Shown: positions 18,922 to 28,526 of the stretch, piece after piece
Layout: each line of letters opens with the position of its first letter
How positions within the stretch are numbered: the first letter of the stretch is position 1
Assembly (NCBI RefSeq): GCF_007970665.1
Contig: NZ_CP042430.1
Location: 3,596,001-3,660,000, forward strand
Direction of reading: 5' to 3'
Length of the DNA stretch: 64,000 nt
DNA from: Baekduia soli
Lineage (GTDB): Bacteria > Actinomycetota > Thermoleophilia > Solirubrobacterales > Solirubrobacteraceae
Made by a program: the position numbers and the translations under genes
Notes under the pieces: model-generated
Told to the model about the DNA's origin: nothing
Seen by the model: only the letters and a program-made list of their open reading frames with translations
Databases searched by the model: none

Positions 18922-21240
18922 ATGAGCGACCCGACCGGACCGCACCTCGCACCCGTCCCCGACGCCGCCGCGTCCCCGCGCAAGCGCGTCAAGCCGAAGG
19001 TCAAGAAGCTGCGGCTCCTGGCGATCCTGCTGCCGCTGGCCGTGCTCGCGGTGATCTCGACGGTCTTCGGGATGATGATGGCCGTCGCGTCCGACCTGCC
19101 CGCGCTGGAGCAGCTGCCCCAGGTCGCCAAGCGCAAGAACTCGGTCCTCTATGACGTGCAGGGCAAGCGGATCGCGACGCTGGCCTCCAACCAGGGCCGG
19201 ATCATCGTGACCAGCGACGAGATCGGCGCGAACGCCAAGTACGCGGTCATCGCCGTCGAGGACCAGCGCTTCTACGAGAACTCGGGCGTCGACCTGCGCG
19301 GCATCGGGCGCGCGTTCTACCAGGACGTCATCCAGGGCCGCAGCGCCCAGGGCGGCTCGACCATCGCCCAGCAGTTCGTCAAGAACGCGCTGCAGGCCCA
19401 GCACAACCGCACGGTCTTCGAGAAGCTGCGAGAGGCCGCGATGGCCTACCACCTCACGCGCAAGTGGTCCAAGGAGCGCATCCTCACCGAGTACCTCAAC
19501 TCGGTCTACTTCGGCAACGGCGCCTACGGCATCGAGGCGGCGGCGCGCACGTACTTCGGCGCCGACCCCAACCACAACAACTGCGGCACGCCGAACCACC
19601 CGATGTGCGCCAGCGAGCTGACGCCGGCCGAGGCGGCGATGCTCGCCGCGATCATCGCGTCGCCCAGCGCCTACGACCCGGTGGCCCACCCGGCCGCGGC
19701 GATCCAGCGCCGCAACCTCGTGCTCAAGAAGATGCTGCAGCAGGACCGCATCACGCAGGCCCAGTACGCCGACGCGATCCAGCAGCAGCCCTTCTACAAG
19801 CTGGCCCCGCCGCACCTGGACACCCAGCCCGGCACGGAGTACTTCGTCTCCTGGGTCCGCCAGAGCCTCGTCGACCAGGTCGGCCCCCAGCAGGCGTTCG
19901 AGGGCAACCTGCGCGTCACGACGACGCTGGACCTCGACCTCCAGAAGGCCGCCCAGCAGGCCGTCAACACCTACCTGTCGTGGGCGGGCGGCCCGACGGC
20001 GGCGGTCGTGGCCATCGACAACGAGACGGGCGAGGTCCGTGCGATGGTCGGCGGCCGCGACTACAACACCTCGCCCTTCAACCTGGCCACCCAGGGCCAG
20101 CGCCAGCCCGGCTCGTCGTTCAAGCCCTTCATCCTGGCCGAGGCGCTGCGCCAGGGCATCGGTCCCGGCACGGTGTTCCCCTCACGCAAGCGCGTCTTCA
20201 AGGTCGGGAAGAACGAGCAGTTCGTCGTCAACAACTTCGAGAACGAGTACGCCGGGCAGTCGACGGTCGCCAACGGCCTGACGTTCTCCGACAACTCGGT
20301 CTTCGCCGCGCTGGGCATCAAGGTCGGCACGAAGAAGGTCGCCCGGCTGGCCGAGCGCATGGGCATCCGCACGCCGGTGTCCTCCAACCTGGCGATGACC
20401 CTCGGCGGCCTGCGCCAGGGCGTTACCCCGCTCGACATGGCCCACGCATACGAGACGTTCGCCGCGCACGGCCGGCGCATCAGCGGGACGCTGGGCACCG
20501 CCGACGACGGGCCGGTCGGGATCCACGAGATCGACCGCGAGACCGGCGACGGCATCAAGACCGTCAAGAAGAACCAGCTCAAGGCGAAGCGGATCCTGTC
20601 CCAGAAGCTGGCCGACGAGGAGGCCCAGCTGCTGACGGGCCCCGTCAAGTTCGGCACCGCCACGCGCGCGCAGTACGGCGGCTTCGCCGCCGGCAAGACC
20701 GGCACGACGGAGAACTCCGGCGACGCCTGGTTCGTGGGCTTCACCGACCGCTGGACGATCGCCGTCTGGGTCGGCTACCCCAACACGCTCAAGCCGATGC
20801 TGACGGAGTTCCGCGGCTCGGCCGTCACCGGCGGCACGTTCCCGGCGATGATCTGGCACGACTTCGTCGTCGCCGCCAACCGGATCGCCGACGCGCGCAA
20901 CGCCAAGGAGCGCGCCCGCCAGGGCCTGCCACCGCTGCCCTCGGGCAGCACCCCGAGCAGCTCGGCCCCGGCCACCGTCACGCCGCCCGCGCCGCCGCGC
21001 GAGGGCGCCGCGCCCAAGGGCTCGGGCACCACGGGCGGCTCGAGCGGCGGCACGTCGCCCGACGCGCAGGCACCGGTGGCGACCACCCCGCAGCAGGCCA
21101 CCCCGGCCCCCAGCCCCACCCCCACGACGCCCACCCCCGCGCCGGCCCCCACGCCGGCGGCGCCGACGACCACCCCCGCGACCCCGCCCGCCGGCGGCGC
21201 GCCCACCACGGGCGGCACCGGCGGGACCGGCGCGGGCTGA
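18922..21240 (+). CDS. Class A penicillin-binding protein (transglycosylase/transpeptidase)
   Basis: Bifunctional peptidoglycan synthase anchored in the membrane and acting outside the cell. Of 772 residues, about 25-55 form one membrane helix after a Lys/Arg-rich cytoplasmic start. The GT51 glycosyltransferase domain shows AVEDQRFYENSGVDLRGIGR near 112 and GGSTIAQQFVKNAL near 147. The transpeptidase domain has the SxxK Ser in QPGSSFKPFILAEAL near 397, SxN in TFSDNSVFAALG, and KTG in AAGKTGTTENSGDAWFVGF near 592. The last 120 residues are a Pro/Thr/Ala-rich, probably disordered tail. ATG 18922 is chosen because it begins the normal cytoplasmic segment; the in-frame extension upstream overlaps tyrS. 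Two bases separate its stop from the convergent glycosylase stop. Confidence 0.95.
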   Translation: MSDPTGPHLAPVPDAAASPRKRVKPKVKKLRLLAILLPLAVLAVISTVFGMMMAVASDLPALEQLPQVAKRKNSVLYDVQGKRIATLASNQGRIIVTSDEIGANAKYAVIAVEDQRFYENSGVDLRGIGRAFYQDVIQGRSAQGGSTIAQQFVKNALQAQHNRTVFEKLREAAMAYHLTRKWSKERILTEYLNSVYFGNGAYGIEAAARTYFGADPNHNNCGTPNHPMCASELTPAEAAMLAAIIASPSAYDPVAHPAAAIQRRNLVLKKMLQQDRITQAQYADAIQQQPFYKLAPPHLDTQPGTEYFVSWVRQSLVDQVGPQQAFEGNLRVTTTLDLDLQKAAQQAVNTYLSWAGGPTAAVVAIDNETGEVRAMVGGRDYNTSPFNLATQGQRQPGSSFKPFILAEALRQGIGPGTVFPSRKRVFKVGKNEQFVVNNFENEYAGQSTVANGLTFSDNSVFAALGIKVGTKKVARLAERMGIRTPVSSNLAMTLGGLRQGVTPLDMAHAYETFAAHGRRISGTLGTADDGPVGIHEIDRETGDGIKTVKKNQLKAKRILSQKLADEEAQLLTGPVKFGTATRAQYGGFAAGKTGTTENSGDAWFVGFTDRWTIAVWVGYPNTLKPMLTEFRGSAVTGGTFPAMIWHDFVVAANRIADARNAKERARQGLPPLPSGSTPSSSAPATVTPPAPPREGAAPKGSGTTGGSSGGTSPDAQAPVATTPQQATPAPSPTPTTPTPAPAPTPAAPTTTPATPPAGGAPTTGGTGGTGAG

Positions 21241-21242
21241 GC

Positions 21243-21842
21243 TCAGCCGCGCGCGAGCGTCGCGCGCAGGCCCGGCGGCCACGGCCGCGACACGTGGCGG
21301 CTGCCCGCGGCGCAGAAGCGCCAGGGCAGCTCGACGGCCTTCGTGATCCCGATGCGGTGGCCGGCCAGCAGCACCGGGGGCGCCGCGCCGTCCTCGGGCG
21401 GGTGGATGAGGACCGGCCCCTCCACCAGGCTCGAGGCGTTGAGCTCGAGGTCGATGCCCAGCGCCTGGGTCAGCTTGCCCGGGCCGTTGGCCAGGTCGAC
21501 GTCGCGGGCGACACCACGGCGCTCGCGCATGCGGTCCAGGCCCTCGATGGGCTCCAGTGCGCGGATGAGCACCGCCGCGCCGACCTCCTCGGGCTCGCAG
21601 ACGGCGTTGAGCAGCGCGTGGATCCCGTAGGACCGGTAGACGTAGGCCGTCCCGGGGCCGCGGTAGAGCACCGACGTGCGCGCGGTGAGACCGACGTAGG
21701 CGTGGCAGGCGGCCTCCGAGTGGTGGTAGGCCTCGCTCTCGACGATCACGCCCGCGCAGCCCTCGTGCTCGAGCACGCAGCCCACCAGGTCGCGGGCGAC
21801 CTGCACGACCGGGCGGTCGTAGAAGGCCGCGGGCAGGCTCAC
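21243..21842 (-). CDS. 3-methyladenine DNA glycosylase (AAG/MPG family)
   Basis: Removes alkylated purines from DNA as the first step of base-excision repair. The 199-residue product matches the AAG fold: VARDLVGCVLEHEGCAGVIV, the catalytic Glu in VESEAYHHSEAACHAY near residue 41, the intercalating-loop region SVLYRGPGTAYVYRSYGIH, and LANGPGKLTQALGID near residue 120. The GTG start at 21842 overlaps the argH stop in GTGA, so it is the last gene of the leuB-ilvE-degT-argH unit. A repair gene at the end of an amino-acid operon looks incidental. Confidence 0.94.
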   Translation of the reverse strand: MSLPAAFYDRPVVQVARDLVGCVLEHEGCAGVIVESEAYHHSEAACHAYVGLTARTSVLYRGPGTAYVYRSYGIHALLNAVCEPEEVGAAVLIRALEPIEGLDRMRERRGVARDVDLANGPGKLTQALGIDLELNASSLVEGPVLIHPPEDGAAPPVLLAGHRIGITKAVELPWRFCAAGSRHVSRPWPPGLRATLARG

Positions 21843-23176
21843 CGCAGCCGGGCCCGCGCCTGCTCGAGCTGCTCGCGCACCCGCCCCAGCGCGGTGCCGC
21901 CCTCCGACGCCTTGGACTCCAGCCACGAGCTCTGGGCCAGCACGGCCCGGGCGTCCTGCCCGAGGGCGGGGACCGCGACGTCGGCCAGCGACCGGCCCGA
22001 CTCGACCGATTCGCGCACCAGGCCGGCGATCACGCCGTGGGACTCGCGGAAGGGCATGCCCTGCTTGACGAGCAGGTCGGCCAGGTCGGTCGCGGCGATG
22101 AGCTCGTCGGAGGCCGCGGCCGACATGCGCTCACGGTCGAAGCGCGCGCCGGCGACCATGCCGGTCGCCGCGGCCAGGCACAGCCGCATCGTGTCGACGC
22201 TGTCGAACAGGTGCTCCTTGTCCTCCTGGAGATCCTTGTTGTAGGTCAACGGGAGGGCGTGCATCACCCCGTGCAGCGCCTGGAGGTGCCCGACGATCCG
22301 CGGCGCCTTGGCGCGCAGGAGCTCGCCGGCGTCGGGGTTCTTCTTCTGGGGCATGATCGACGACCCCGACGACCACGCGTCGGGGAGCACGAGGAACCCG
22401 AACTCCGAGCTGGACCACAGCACGATCTCGGCCCCCAGGCGGGAGAGGTGCGTGGCGCACGTCGCGGCCGCGGCGAGGTAGTCCAGGATGAAGTCGCGGT
22501 TGGCGACGGCGTCGATCGAGTTCGGCGATACCGAGGCGAAGCCCAGCTCGCGGGCCACCATGCCGCGGTCGGTGTCGAAGTTCACCCCCGCCAGCGCGCC
22601 GGCGCCCAGCGGCATGACCGAGCACGCGGCCTCCGCGGCGGCGAAGCGCCCGCGGTCGCGGTCGGCCATCCAGAACCAGGCCAGCAGATGGTGGGAGAGG
22701 TACACGGGCTGCGCGCGCTGGAGGTGGGTGTAGCCCGGCAGCGCCCAGTCGAGGTGGCGCTCGGCGGCGTCGACCAGGGCCTCCATGAACACCGTGAGCT
22801 GCGCCTGCGCCGAGCGCGCGGCGTCGCGCGTGAACAGCGCGACGTCGGTGACGACCTGGTCGTTGCGTGAACGGGCGGTGTGCAGCCGGCCGCCGGGGGC
22901 GCCGGCCAGCTCGGTCAGCCGCCGCTCGACGGCCATGTGGATGTCCTCGTCGTCGGGCGCGAACGGGAAGGTCCCCGCGTGCAGCTCGGCCTCCACGCCG
23001 TCCAGGCCGGCCAGGATCGCGTCGCGGTCGGGCTCCGTGATGATGCCCTGGGCGGCCAGCATCCGCGCGTGCGCACGCGACTGCGCCACGTCGTGGGGCC
23101 ACAGCCGCCGGTCGAAGCCCAGCGACGTGTTCATCTCCCGGAAGGCCGGGTCCTGCGGCTCGGCGAAGCGCGACAT
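21839..23176 (-). CDS. argH: Argininosuccinate lyase
   Basis: Cleaves argininosuccinate to arginine and fumarate. The 445-residue product (from ATG 23176, MSRFAEPQDPAF) has the fumarase/aspartase-superfamily elements: HTARSRNDQVVTDVALF near 110, LPGYTHLQRAQPVYLSHHL near 155, and the signature GSSIMPQKKNPDAGELLRAK near 275. I chose 23176 because it gives the normal N-terminus. The frame stays open for another 62 codons to ATG 23362 and encodes a hydrophobic segment not found in ArgH (see findings). No other arg genes are nearby. The stop overlaps the glycosylase start. Confidence 0.94.
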   Translation of the reverse strand: MSRFAEPQDPAFREMNTSLGFDRRLWPHDVAQSRAHARMLAAQGIITEPDRDAILAGLDGVEAELHAGTFPFAPDDEDIHMAVERRLTELAGAPGGRLHTARSRNDQVVTDVALFTRDAARSAQAQLTVFMEALVDAAERHLDWALPGYTHLQRAQPVYLSHHLLAWFWMADRDRGRFAAAEAACSVMPLGAGALAGVNFDTDRGMVARELGFASVSPNSIDAVANRDFILDYLAAAATCATHLSRLGAEIVLWSSSEFGFLVLPDAWSSGSSIMPQKKNPDAGELLRAKAPRIVGHLQALHGVMHALPLTYNKDLQEDKEHLFDSVDTMRLCLAAATGMVAGARFDRERMSAAASDELIAATDLADLLVKQGMPFRESHGVIAGLVRESVESGRSLADVAVPALGQDARAVLAQSSWLESKASEGGTALGRVREQLEQARARLR

Positions 23177-23368
23177 GTGGCCGCGGAGCATACGCACGCC
23201 GCCCCCCGGCGCGGCCGTGCCCTGGCCGCGGCCCAGCGCCCCGGCGATCTGCGCGACCCGGGTCGCCAGCCCGAACCCCAGCAGGGAGAGCGAGACGCCC
23301 CAGCCCAGCCAGGCCGCCGAGCCCGCGGTGTGGAAGCGCCGGTCGCGGCCACGCCAGTCCATCGCCGC

Positions 23369-24508
23369 TCAGCCCAGGACGTCGGCCAGGGCCGCCGTGA
23401 CCCGCTCGACCTGGTCGGCCCGCATCCGCGGGAAGAACGGGAGCGCCAGCGAGCTCGCGGCGACGTCCTCGCAGACCGGGAACTGCCCCTCCCGGTAGCC
23501 GTAGGTCTCGCGGTAGAACGACATGAGGTGGATCGCGGGCAGGTAGGGCTTGCTCTGCACCCCGCGGTCGCGCAGCGCGAGCATGACCTCGTCGCGGGTC
23601 GGCCCCCCGCGCGGCACCTGCACGACGAACACGAACCAGCCGCGCTGCTCGCCGGCGTGGCGGGCGCCGTCCGGGCAGGGCAGCCCGAGGCCGCGCTCGC
23701 GCTCCAGGCCTGCCAGGGCCTCGCGGTACCAGCCCGCGACGCGCGCGCGGCCGGCGAGCATGTCGTCGAGGCGGTCGAGCTGGGCCAGGCCGATCGCGCA
23801 GGCGATGTCCGACAGGCGGTAGTTGAACCCGAGGCGGTCGTGGTCCAGCCAGCCCATGTCGGGCGCGCGGCCCTGGTTGCGCTCGGAGTCGATGCGGGCC
23901 TTGAGCGCCGGATCGGCGCCCATCGTGATCATGCCGCCCTCGCCCGTGGTCAGCTGCTTGTTGGCGTAGAACCCGAACACCGCCGGGTTGCCGCGCCCGC
24001 CGACGGCGGGACCGTCGTGGTGGCGCGCGCCGAGCGCCTCGCAGGCGTCCTCGACGACCGGCAGCCCCATGGCCTCGAACGCCGGCAGGTCGGCGGGGTA
24101 GCCGAAGATGTGCACGGGCAGCAGCGCCGCGGTGCGCTCGGTCACGGCCGCCGCCGCGGCCTGCGGGTCGAGGTTCAGCGTGACCGGGTCGATGTCGGCG
24201 AACACCGGCCGCGCGCCCTCGTAGGCGGCGACGTTGGCGCTGGCCACGAACGAGAACGGCGAGGTCACGACCTCCTGGCCGGCGCCCACGCCGGCGGCCC
24301 GCAGCGCGAGGTGCAGGCCCGTCGTGCCCGAGGAGACCGCGCTGGCCTGCGCCGCGCCCACGCGGGCGGCGAACCGCTCCTCGAAGGCCGGCACGCGCGG
24401 GCCGAGCGAGAGCTGGCCCGAGCGCAGGACCTCGAGCACCGCCTGCTCCTCGGCCTCGCCGATGACCGGCTGGGCCAGCGGCACGACCTCCGTCGGCGGC
24501 CGGCTCAC
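23369..24508 (-). CDS. DegT/DnrJ/EryC1/StrS family aminotransferase
   Basis: PLP-dependent aminotransferase of the sugar-aminotransferase type. The 379-residue product has the N-terminal VPLAQPVIGEAEEQAVLEVL, the cofactor region VSSGTTGLHLALRA, the PLP-Asp in PVVEDACEALGA near 150, and the Schiff-base Lys in FGFYANKQLTTGEGGMI near 183. Relatives make 3- or 4-amino sugars for surface glycans or antibiotics; the keto-sugar substrate cannot be told. Start is GTG 24508, eight bases after the ilvE stop, so it is co-transcribed with leuB-ilvE. Partner sugar genes are absent here. Confidence 0.93.
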   Translation of the reverse strand: MSRPPTEVVPLAQPVIGEAEEQAVLEVLRSGQLSLGPRVPAFEERFAARVGAAQASAVSSGTTGLHLALRAAGVGAGQEVVTSPFSFVASANVAAYEGARPVFADIDPVTLNLDPQAAAAAVTERTAALLPVHIFGYPADLPAFEAMGLPVVEDACEALGARHHDGPAVGGRGNPAVFGFYANKQLTTGEGGMITMGADPALKARIDSERNQGRAPDMGWLDHDRLGFNYRLSDIACAIGLAQLDRLDDMLAGRARVAGWYREALAGLERERGLGLPCPDGARHAGEQRGWFVFVVQVPRGGPTRDEVMLALRDRGVQSKPYLPAIHLMSFYRETYGYREGQFPVCEDVAASSLALPFFPRMRADQVERVTAALADVLG

Positions 24509-24516
24509 CGGCGCGG

Positions 24517-25464
24517 TCAGACCCGCGCGGCGGAGAAGTGGTGGGCGGGCACCGGGTCCAGCCAGTCGGCGTAGCGGTCCGACCGCCCGTGCAGCGCGTC
24601 CTCGAAGGCCGTCTGCACCGCGAGCGTGACCTCGCCGGGGCGCCCGCTGCCGATCGTGTGGTCGTCGACCTCGCGGATCGGCGTCAGCTCGGCCGCGGTG
24701 CCCGTGCAGTACAGCTCGTCGCAGAGGTAGAGCTCGGCGCGGGCGATGTCGCGCTCGACGATCTCGTAGCCGAGGTCGCGCGCGATCTGGATCACCGCGC
24801 TGCGGTTGATGCCGCCGAGGATGGAGGCCGTGATCGGGGGCGTGACGATGACGCCGTCACGCACGACGAAGAGGTTCTCGCCGGTGCCCTCGCAGACGAA
24901 GCCGCGCTCGTCGAGCAGGATCGCCTCCTCGTAGCCGGTCTGGTGGGACTCGATCTTGGCCAGGATCGAGTTGAGGTACTGCCCGCTGGCCTTGGCCTGC
25001 GGGATGAGCGAGTCCGAGCTGATGCGCCGCCACGAGGAGACGCGGGCGCGCACCCCGTTCTTCTTGCCCTCGTCGCCGAGGTAGCTGCCCCACTCCCAGA
25101 CGGCGATCGCGACGTCGACCGGGGCGTCGAGCGGGAACAGGCCCATCGTCCCGTAGCCGCGGTACACGAGCGGGCGGATGTAGCAGGAGCGCAGCCCGTT
25201 GCGGCCGATGAGCTCCAGCGTGGCGTCGCGCACCTGCTCGCGGCTGAACGGCATCGGCATGTAGTAGAGCTCAGCCGACGTGAACAGCCGGTCGATGTGG
25301 TCCTCGTGGCGGAAGACCGCGGGGCCCTTGGACTCCGTGTCGTAGCAGCGGACGCCCTCGAAGACGCCGGTGCCGTAGTGCAGGCCGTGCGTCAGCACGT
25401 GGACCTTGGCGTCCTCCCACGCGACGAACTCGCCGTTCATCCAGATGAGGTCCGCTGCGTCCAC
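24517..25464 (-). CDS. ilvE: Branched-chain amino acid aminotransferase
   Basis: Interconverts Leu/Ile/Val and their 2-keto acids with glutamate/2-oxoglutarate. The 315-residue class IV PLP enzyme shows FEGVRCYDTE, IRPLVYRGYGTMG, the PLP Lys in IPQAKASGQYLNSILAK near 158, LDERGFVCEGTGENLFVV, and ELYCTGTAAELTPIREV near 262. The GTG at 25464 is preferred over an internal ATG at 25440 because AAGGAG lies 8 bases before it. It follows leuB by 16 bases, placing two consecutive leucine steps (LeuB then IlvE) together. Confidence 0.95.
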   Translation of the reverse strand: MDAADLIWMNGEFVAWEDAKVHVLTHGLHYGTGVFEGVRCYDTESKGPAVFRHEDHIDRLFTSAELYYMPMPFSREQVRDATLELIGRNGLRSCYIRPLVYRGYGTMGLFPLDAPVDVAIAVWEWGSYLGDEGKKNGVRARVSSWRRISSDSLIPQAKASGQYLNSILAKIESHQTGYEEAILLDERGFVCEGTGENLFVVRDGVIVTPPITASILGGINRSAVIQIARDLGYEIVERDIARAELYLCDELYCTGTAAELTPIREVDDHTIGSGRPGEVTLAVQTAFEDALHGRSDRYADWLDPVPAHHFSAARV

Positions 25465-25480
25465 GCTCTGCTCCTTCGGG

Positions 25481-26521
25481 CTAGGCCAGTCCGGCGAACA
25501 CGGCTGCGGTCGCCTCGGCGGTGTTCGCCGTCCCTCCGAGGTCCCGGGTGCGCAGCCCTTGGTCCAGGGCCTTGTCCACCGCCGATTCTACGGCGGCGGC
25601 CTCCGATTCCAAGTCCAGGCCGTGGCGCAGCAGCAGCGCGACCGACAGGAACATGGCCAGCGGGTTGGCGATGCCCTGCCCGGCGATGTCCGGCGCCGAC
25701 CCGTGCACGGGCTCGAAGACGCCGACCCCGCCGTCGGCCTCGTCGCCGAGGCTCGCGCTCGGCAGCATCCCGATGGACCCGGTCAGCATCGCGGCCACGT
25801 CGCTGAGGATGTCGCCGAACATGTTCTCGGTGACGATGACGTCGAAGTGGCGCGGCGCGGCCACCAGCTGCATCGCCGCGTTGTCGACGAGCACGTGCTC
25901 GAGCTCGACGTTCGGGAACTCCTCGGCGTGGATGCGCTTGACCACCTCGCGCCAGAGGCGGCTGGTCTCCAGGACGTTGGCCTTGTCGACGCTGGCGACC
26001 TTCGAGCGCGCCGCGGCGAAGCCCGTGCGCACGATGCGCTCGATCTCGGCGATCGAGTAGGTGCAGACGTCGGTGGCGCTGTCGGCCGTGCGGGTCTTCT
26101 CGCCGAAGTAGATGCCGCCCGTCAGCTCGCGCACGACCAGCAGGTCGGTGCCCTCGATGATCTCGCGGCGCAGCGGGCTGGCGTCGTAGAGTGCCGGCAG
26201 CGGCCGCACCGGGCGCAGGTTGGCGTAGAGCCCGAGACCCTGGCGCAGGCCGAGCAGGCCCTGCTCGGGGCGCGGCCGGGACGGGTCGGTCGTGTCCCAC
26301 TTCGGGCCGCCGACCGCGGCGAGCAGGACGGCGTCGGCGCTGCGGCAGGCACCGAGGACCTCATCGGTGAGCCCGGTGCCGTGGGCGTCGATCGCGGCGC
26401 CCCCGAACAGGTGCTCCTCGATCTCGACGTCGGCGACCAGGCGGCGCAGCAGCTCGACGGCCGGAGCCATGATCTCCGGGCCGATGCCGTCGCCGGGGAG
26501 GGTGACGATGCGGGTGGCCAT
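25481..26521 (-). CDS. leuB: 3-isopropylmalate dehydrogenase
   Basis: Oxidatively decarboxylates 3-isopropylmalate in leucine synthesis. The 346-residue product has [13 protein letters not shown], the Arg-rich substrate region [15 protein letters not shown], the catalytic Tyr in [12 protein letters not shown] near 136, the Lys in [13 protein letters not shown], and the NAD-site [20 protein letters not shown] near 275. The ATG at 26521 lies 10 bases after TAGGGT (26532-26537). It begins the leuB-ilvE-degT-argH-mpg unit. Confidence 0.97.
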   Translation of the reverse strand: MATRIVTLPGDGIGPEIMAPAVELLRRLVADVEIEEHLFGGAAIDAHGTGLTDEVLGACRSADAVLLAAVGGPKWDTTDPSRPRPEQGLLGLRQGLGLYANLRPVRPLPALYDASPLRREIIEGTDLLVVRELTGGIYFGEKTRTADSATDVCTYSIAEIERIVRTGFAAARSKVASVDKANVLETSRLWREVVKRIHAEEFPNVELEHVLVDNAAMQLVAAPRHFDVIVTENMFGDILSDVAAMLTGSIGMLPSASLGDEADGGVGVFEPVHGSAPDIAGQGIANPLAMFLSVALLLRHGLDLESEAAAVESAVDKALDQGLRTRDLGGTANTAEATAAVFAGLA

Positions 26522-26531
26522 GCAGGGCGCC

Positions 26532-26537
26532 ACCCTA
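26532..26537 (-). promoter_or_regulatory. Putative -10 of the leuB-ilvE operon
   Basis: TAGGGT on the minus strand, 10 bases before the leuB ATG, with the spacing seen at other first genes here. Confidence 0.45.
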
Positions 26538-26637
26538 TCGGCGCGGGGCCGCCGGCGACCTCCGGCCGGACGGGAGCGCCAGGGCGCCGACTCCCCCGGC
26601 TGGGTGGGCAGACGAGCTGCTACGCACCACTTCCGCC

Positions 26638-26664
26638 TCAAGCCCGTCCGCTGACCGCCGATCT
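26638..26664 (+). promoter_or_regulatory. Sigma-28 (flagellar/chemotaxis) type promoter for the MCP gene
   Basis: TCAA at 26638-26641, exactly 15 bases, then GCCGATCT at 26657-26664. The sigma-28 (FliA/SigD) consensus is TAAA-N15-GCCGATAA, so 9 of 12 positions match with the right spacing. The predicted start, around 26671, is almost at the GTG of the chemotaxis receptor. Confidence 0.5.
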
Positions 26665-26672
26665 CCCGGGCC

Positions 26673-28523
26673 GTGCCCCGCTCCACCGCCCGTGCCCGCC
26701 CTGCCACGATCCGCCTGACCGTCGGCCGGAGGCTCGCTGCCGGCTTCGGCACCGTCATCGCGCTCATGCTCGTCGCGCTCGCCGTCGCGGACTCGGGCAC
26801 GAGCCGCCTGCGTGCCGATACGAAGGCCGTCGGCCTCGAGATCGTCCCGGCCGTCCGCATGCTGGGCGAGACCACGACGGGGATCCGCCAGTTCCGCGTC
26901 GCCCAGCTCGAGCGCGTCAACACGGTCGGCCCGGCCGACCAGAAGGCCGCCGAGCAGGAGCTGACGTCCACGGCGGCCACGGTCGACAGCCTGCTCGCCC
27001 GGCTGCGCACGCTGCCGGCGAGTCCCGCCGAGCGAGCGGCCGCCGCGCGTACCGCGGCGGACTGGGCCACCTACCGCCGCGGGTCCGGCCCGTTCCTCGC
27101 AGCCCTGCAGCGCGGACCGCAGGCGGGCTTCGACCTTCTGACCGGGACGGCCGACGGGACCTACGACAAGCTCACGACCGACATCAAGGCCTGGAGCACG
27201 ACGACCCAGGCGCGCGGCGACGCCCGGGTGGCGTCCTCGGCCCACGACGCCACGACCACGCGCGTCCGCATGATGCTCGCGCTCCTGGCCGCCGTCCTGG
27301 TCGCCCTGCTGGCCAACGTGCTCGTCGGGCGTTCCATCCGCCGCGCCGTCCGCGAGGTCCTGGACCGCCTGTCCTCGCTGCGCGACCACTGCGCCGAGGA
27401 CCTCACCCGCGGGCTGCGCGCGTTCGCCGAGGGCGACCTGACCCAGGAGGTCGTGCCCGTCACCCCGCCGATCGAGCGGCCGGGCAGCGACGAGGTCGGC
27501 GACGTGGCCCGCGCCACGAACGAGATCCGCGAGCGCTTCCTCGCGATGATCGCGTCCTACAACGCCTCCCGCGAGGCGCTGGCCACGCTGGTCGGGCAGG
27601 TCGCCGGCACGGCCGGCAGCGTGTCGACCGCCTCGCGCCAGATGGCCGCGACGTCGGACGAGACCGGCCGCGCCGTCGCGGAGATCGCCGCCGCCGTCAA
27701 CGAGGCCGCCGTCGGCGCCGAGCGCCAGGTCGCCGTGATCGGCGAGGCACGCTCCATCGCCGACGACGTCATAGCAGTCACCAGCCGCTCGGCCGACGAT
27801 GCCGCCGGCACCGCCCAGGTCGCCGAGGAGGCTCGCCGCATCGCCGGCGAGGGCGCCGCGGCGGTCGGCGGCGCGACGGAGGCCATGGCGTCGGTGCGCG
27901 AGGCCTCGGCCGGCGCGACGGCCGCCATCCGCGAGCTCGGCGACAAGTCCGCCCAGATCGGCGGCATCGTCGACACGATCACCGGCATCGCCGAGCAGAC
28001 CAACCTGCTGGCGCTCAACGCGGCCATCGAGGCCGCCCGCGCCGGCGACCAGGGCCGCGGCTTCGCCGTCGTCGCCGACGAGGTCCGCAAGCTCGCCGAG
28101 GAGTCCCGGAGCGCCGCCGCGTCGATCGCCGCGCTCATCACCGACATCCAGGCCGAGACCGCGCGCGTCGTCGAGATCGTCGAGGACGGCGGACGGCGCA
28201 CGGAGCAGGGCAGCGCCGTGGTCGGCGAGGCCCGGGACGCCTTCGAGCGCATCGGCGGCGCGGTCGACGACGTCACCGCCCGCGTCGGCGCCATCGCCGC
28301 CGCGGTCGAGCAGATCGCCGCCGCAGCGCGCGAGATGGGCGACCGCATGAACGAGGTCGCCGGCGTGGCCGAGGAGTCCTCGGCCGGCAGCGAGCAGATC
28401 AGCGCCACGACCCAGCAGACGTCGGCGTCGACGGTCCAGATCGCCGCGTCGGCGCAGGAGCTGGCCCGCACCGCGGGCGACCTGGAGGCCCTGGTCGCCC
28501 GCTTCACGCTGACGCGCGACTGA
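26673..28523 (+). CDS. Methyl-accepting chemotaxis protein
   Basis: Transmembrane chemoreceptor that controls CheA. The 616-residue product has one N-terminal membrane helix (about 20-40), an extracytoplasmic helical bundle to about 188, a second helix (about 190-212), a HAMP-like segment with the EGDLTQEV motif, and a long cytoplasmic signalling domain. The receptor tip [20 protein letters not shown] is complete, with [17 protein letters not shown] following. The sensor region is short and Thr/Ala-rich, with no recognisable ligand motif. No CheR/CheB-binding pentapeptide is seen at the C-terminus (ends FTLTRD). The only other motility clue in the window is its sigma-28-like promoter. Its stop is 3 bases from the convergent leuD stop. 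Confidence 0.94.
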   Translation: MPRSTARARPATIRLTVGRRLAAGFGTVIALMLVALAVADSGTSRLRADTKAVGLEIVPAVRMLGETTTGIRQFRVAQLERVNTVGPADQKAAEQELTSTAATVDSLLARLRTLPASPAERAAAARTAADWATYRRGSGPFLAALQRGPQAGFDLLTGTADGTYDKLTTDIKAWSTTTQARGDARVASSAHDATTTRVRMMLALLAAVLVALLANVLVGRSIRRAVREVLDRLSSLRDHCAEDLTRGLRAFAEGDLTQEVVPVTPPIERPGSDEVGDVARATNEIRERFLAMIASYNASREALATLVGQVAGTAGSVSTASRQMAATSDETGRAVAEIAAAVNEAAVGAERQVAVIGEARSIADDVIAVTSRSADDAAGTAQVAEEARRIAGEGAAAVGGATEAMASVREASAGATAAIRELGDKSAQIGGIVDTITGIAEQTNLLALNAAIEAARAGDQGRGFAVVADEVRKLAEESRSAAASIAALITDIQAETARVVEIVEDGGRRTEQGSAVVGEARDAFERIGGAVDDVTARVGAIAAAVEQIAAAAREMGDRMNEVAGVAEESSAGSEQISATTQQTSASTVQIAASAQELARTAGDLEALVARFTLTRD

Positions 28524-28526
28524 CGG

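Noticed and set aside
19464-22244. 926-codon open frame on the plus strand
   Set aside because: It is out of frame with the penicillin-binding protein and antisense to the glycosylase and argH. The residues are Arg/Gly/Pro-rich low complexity.
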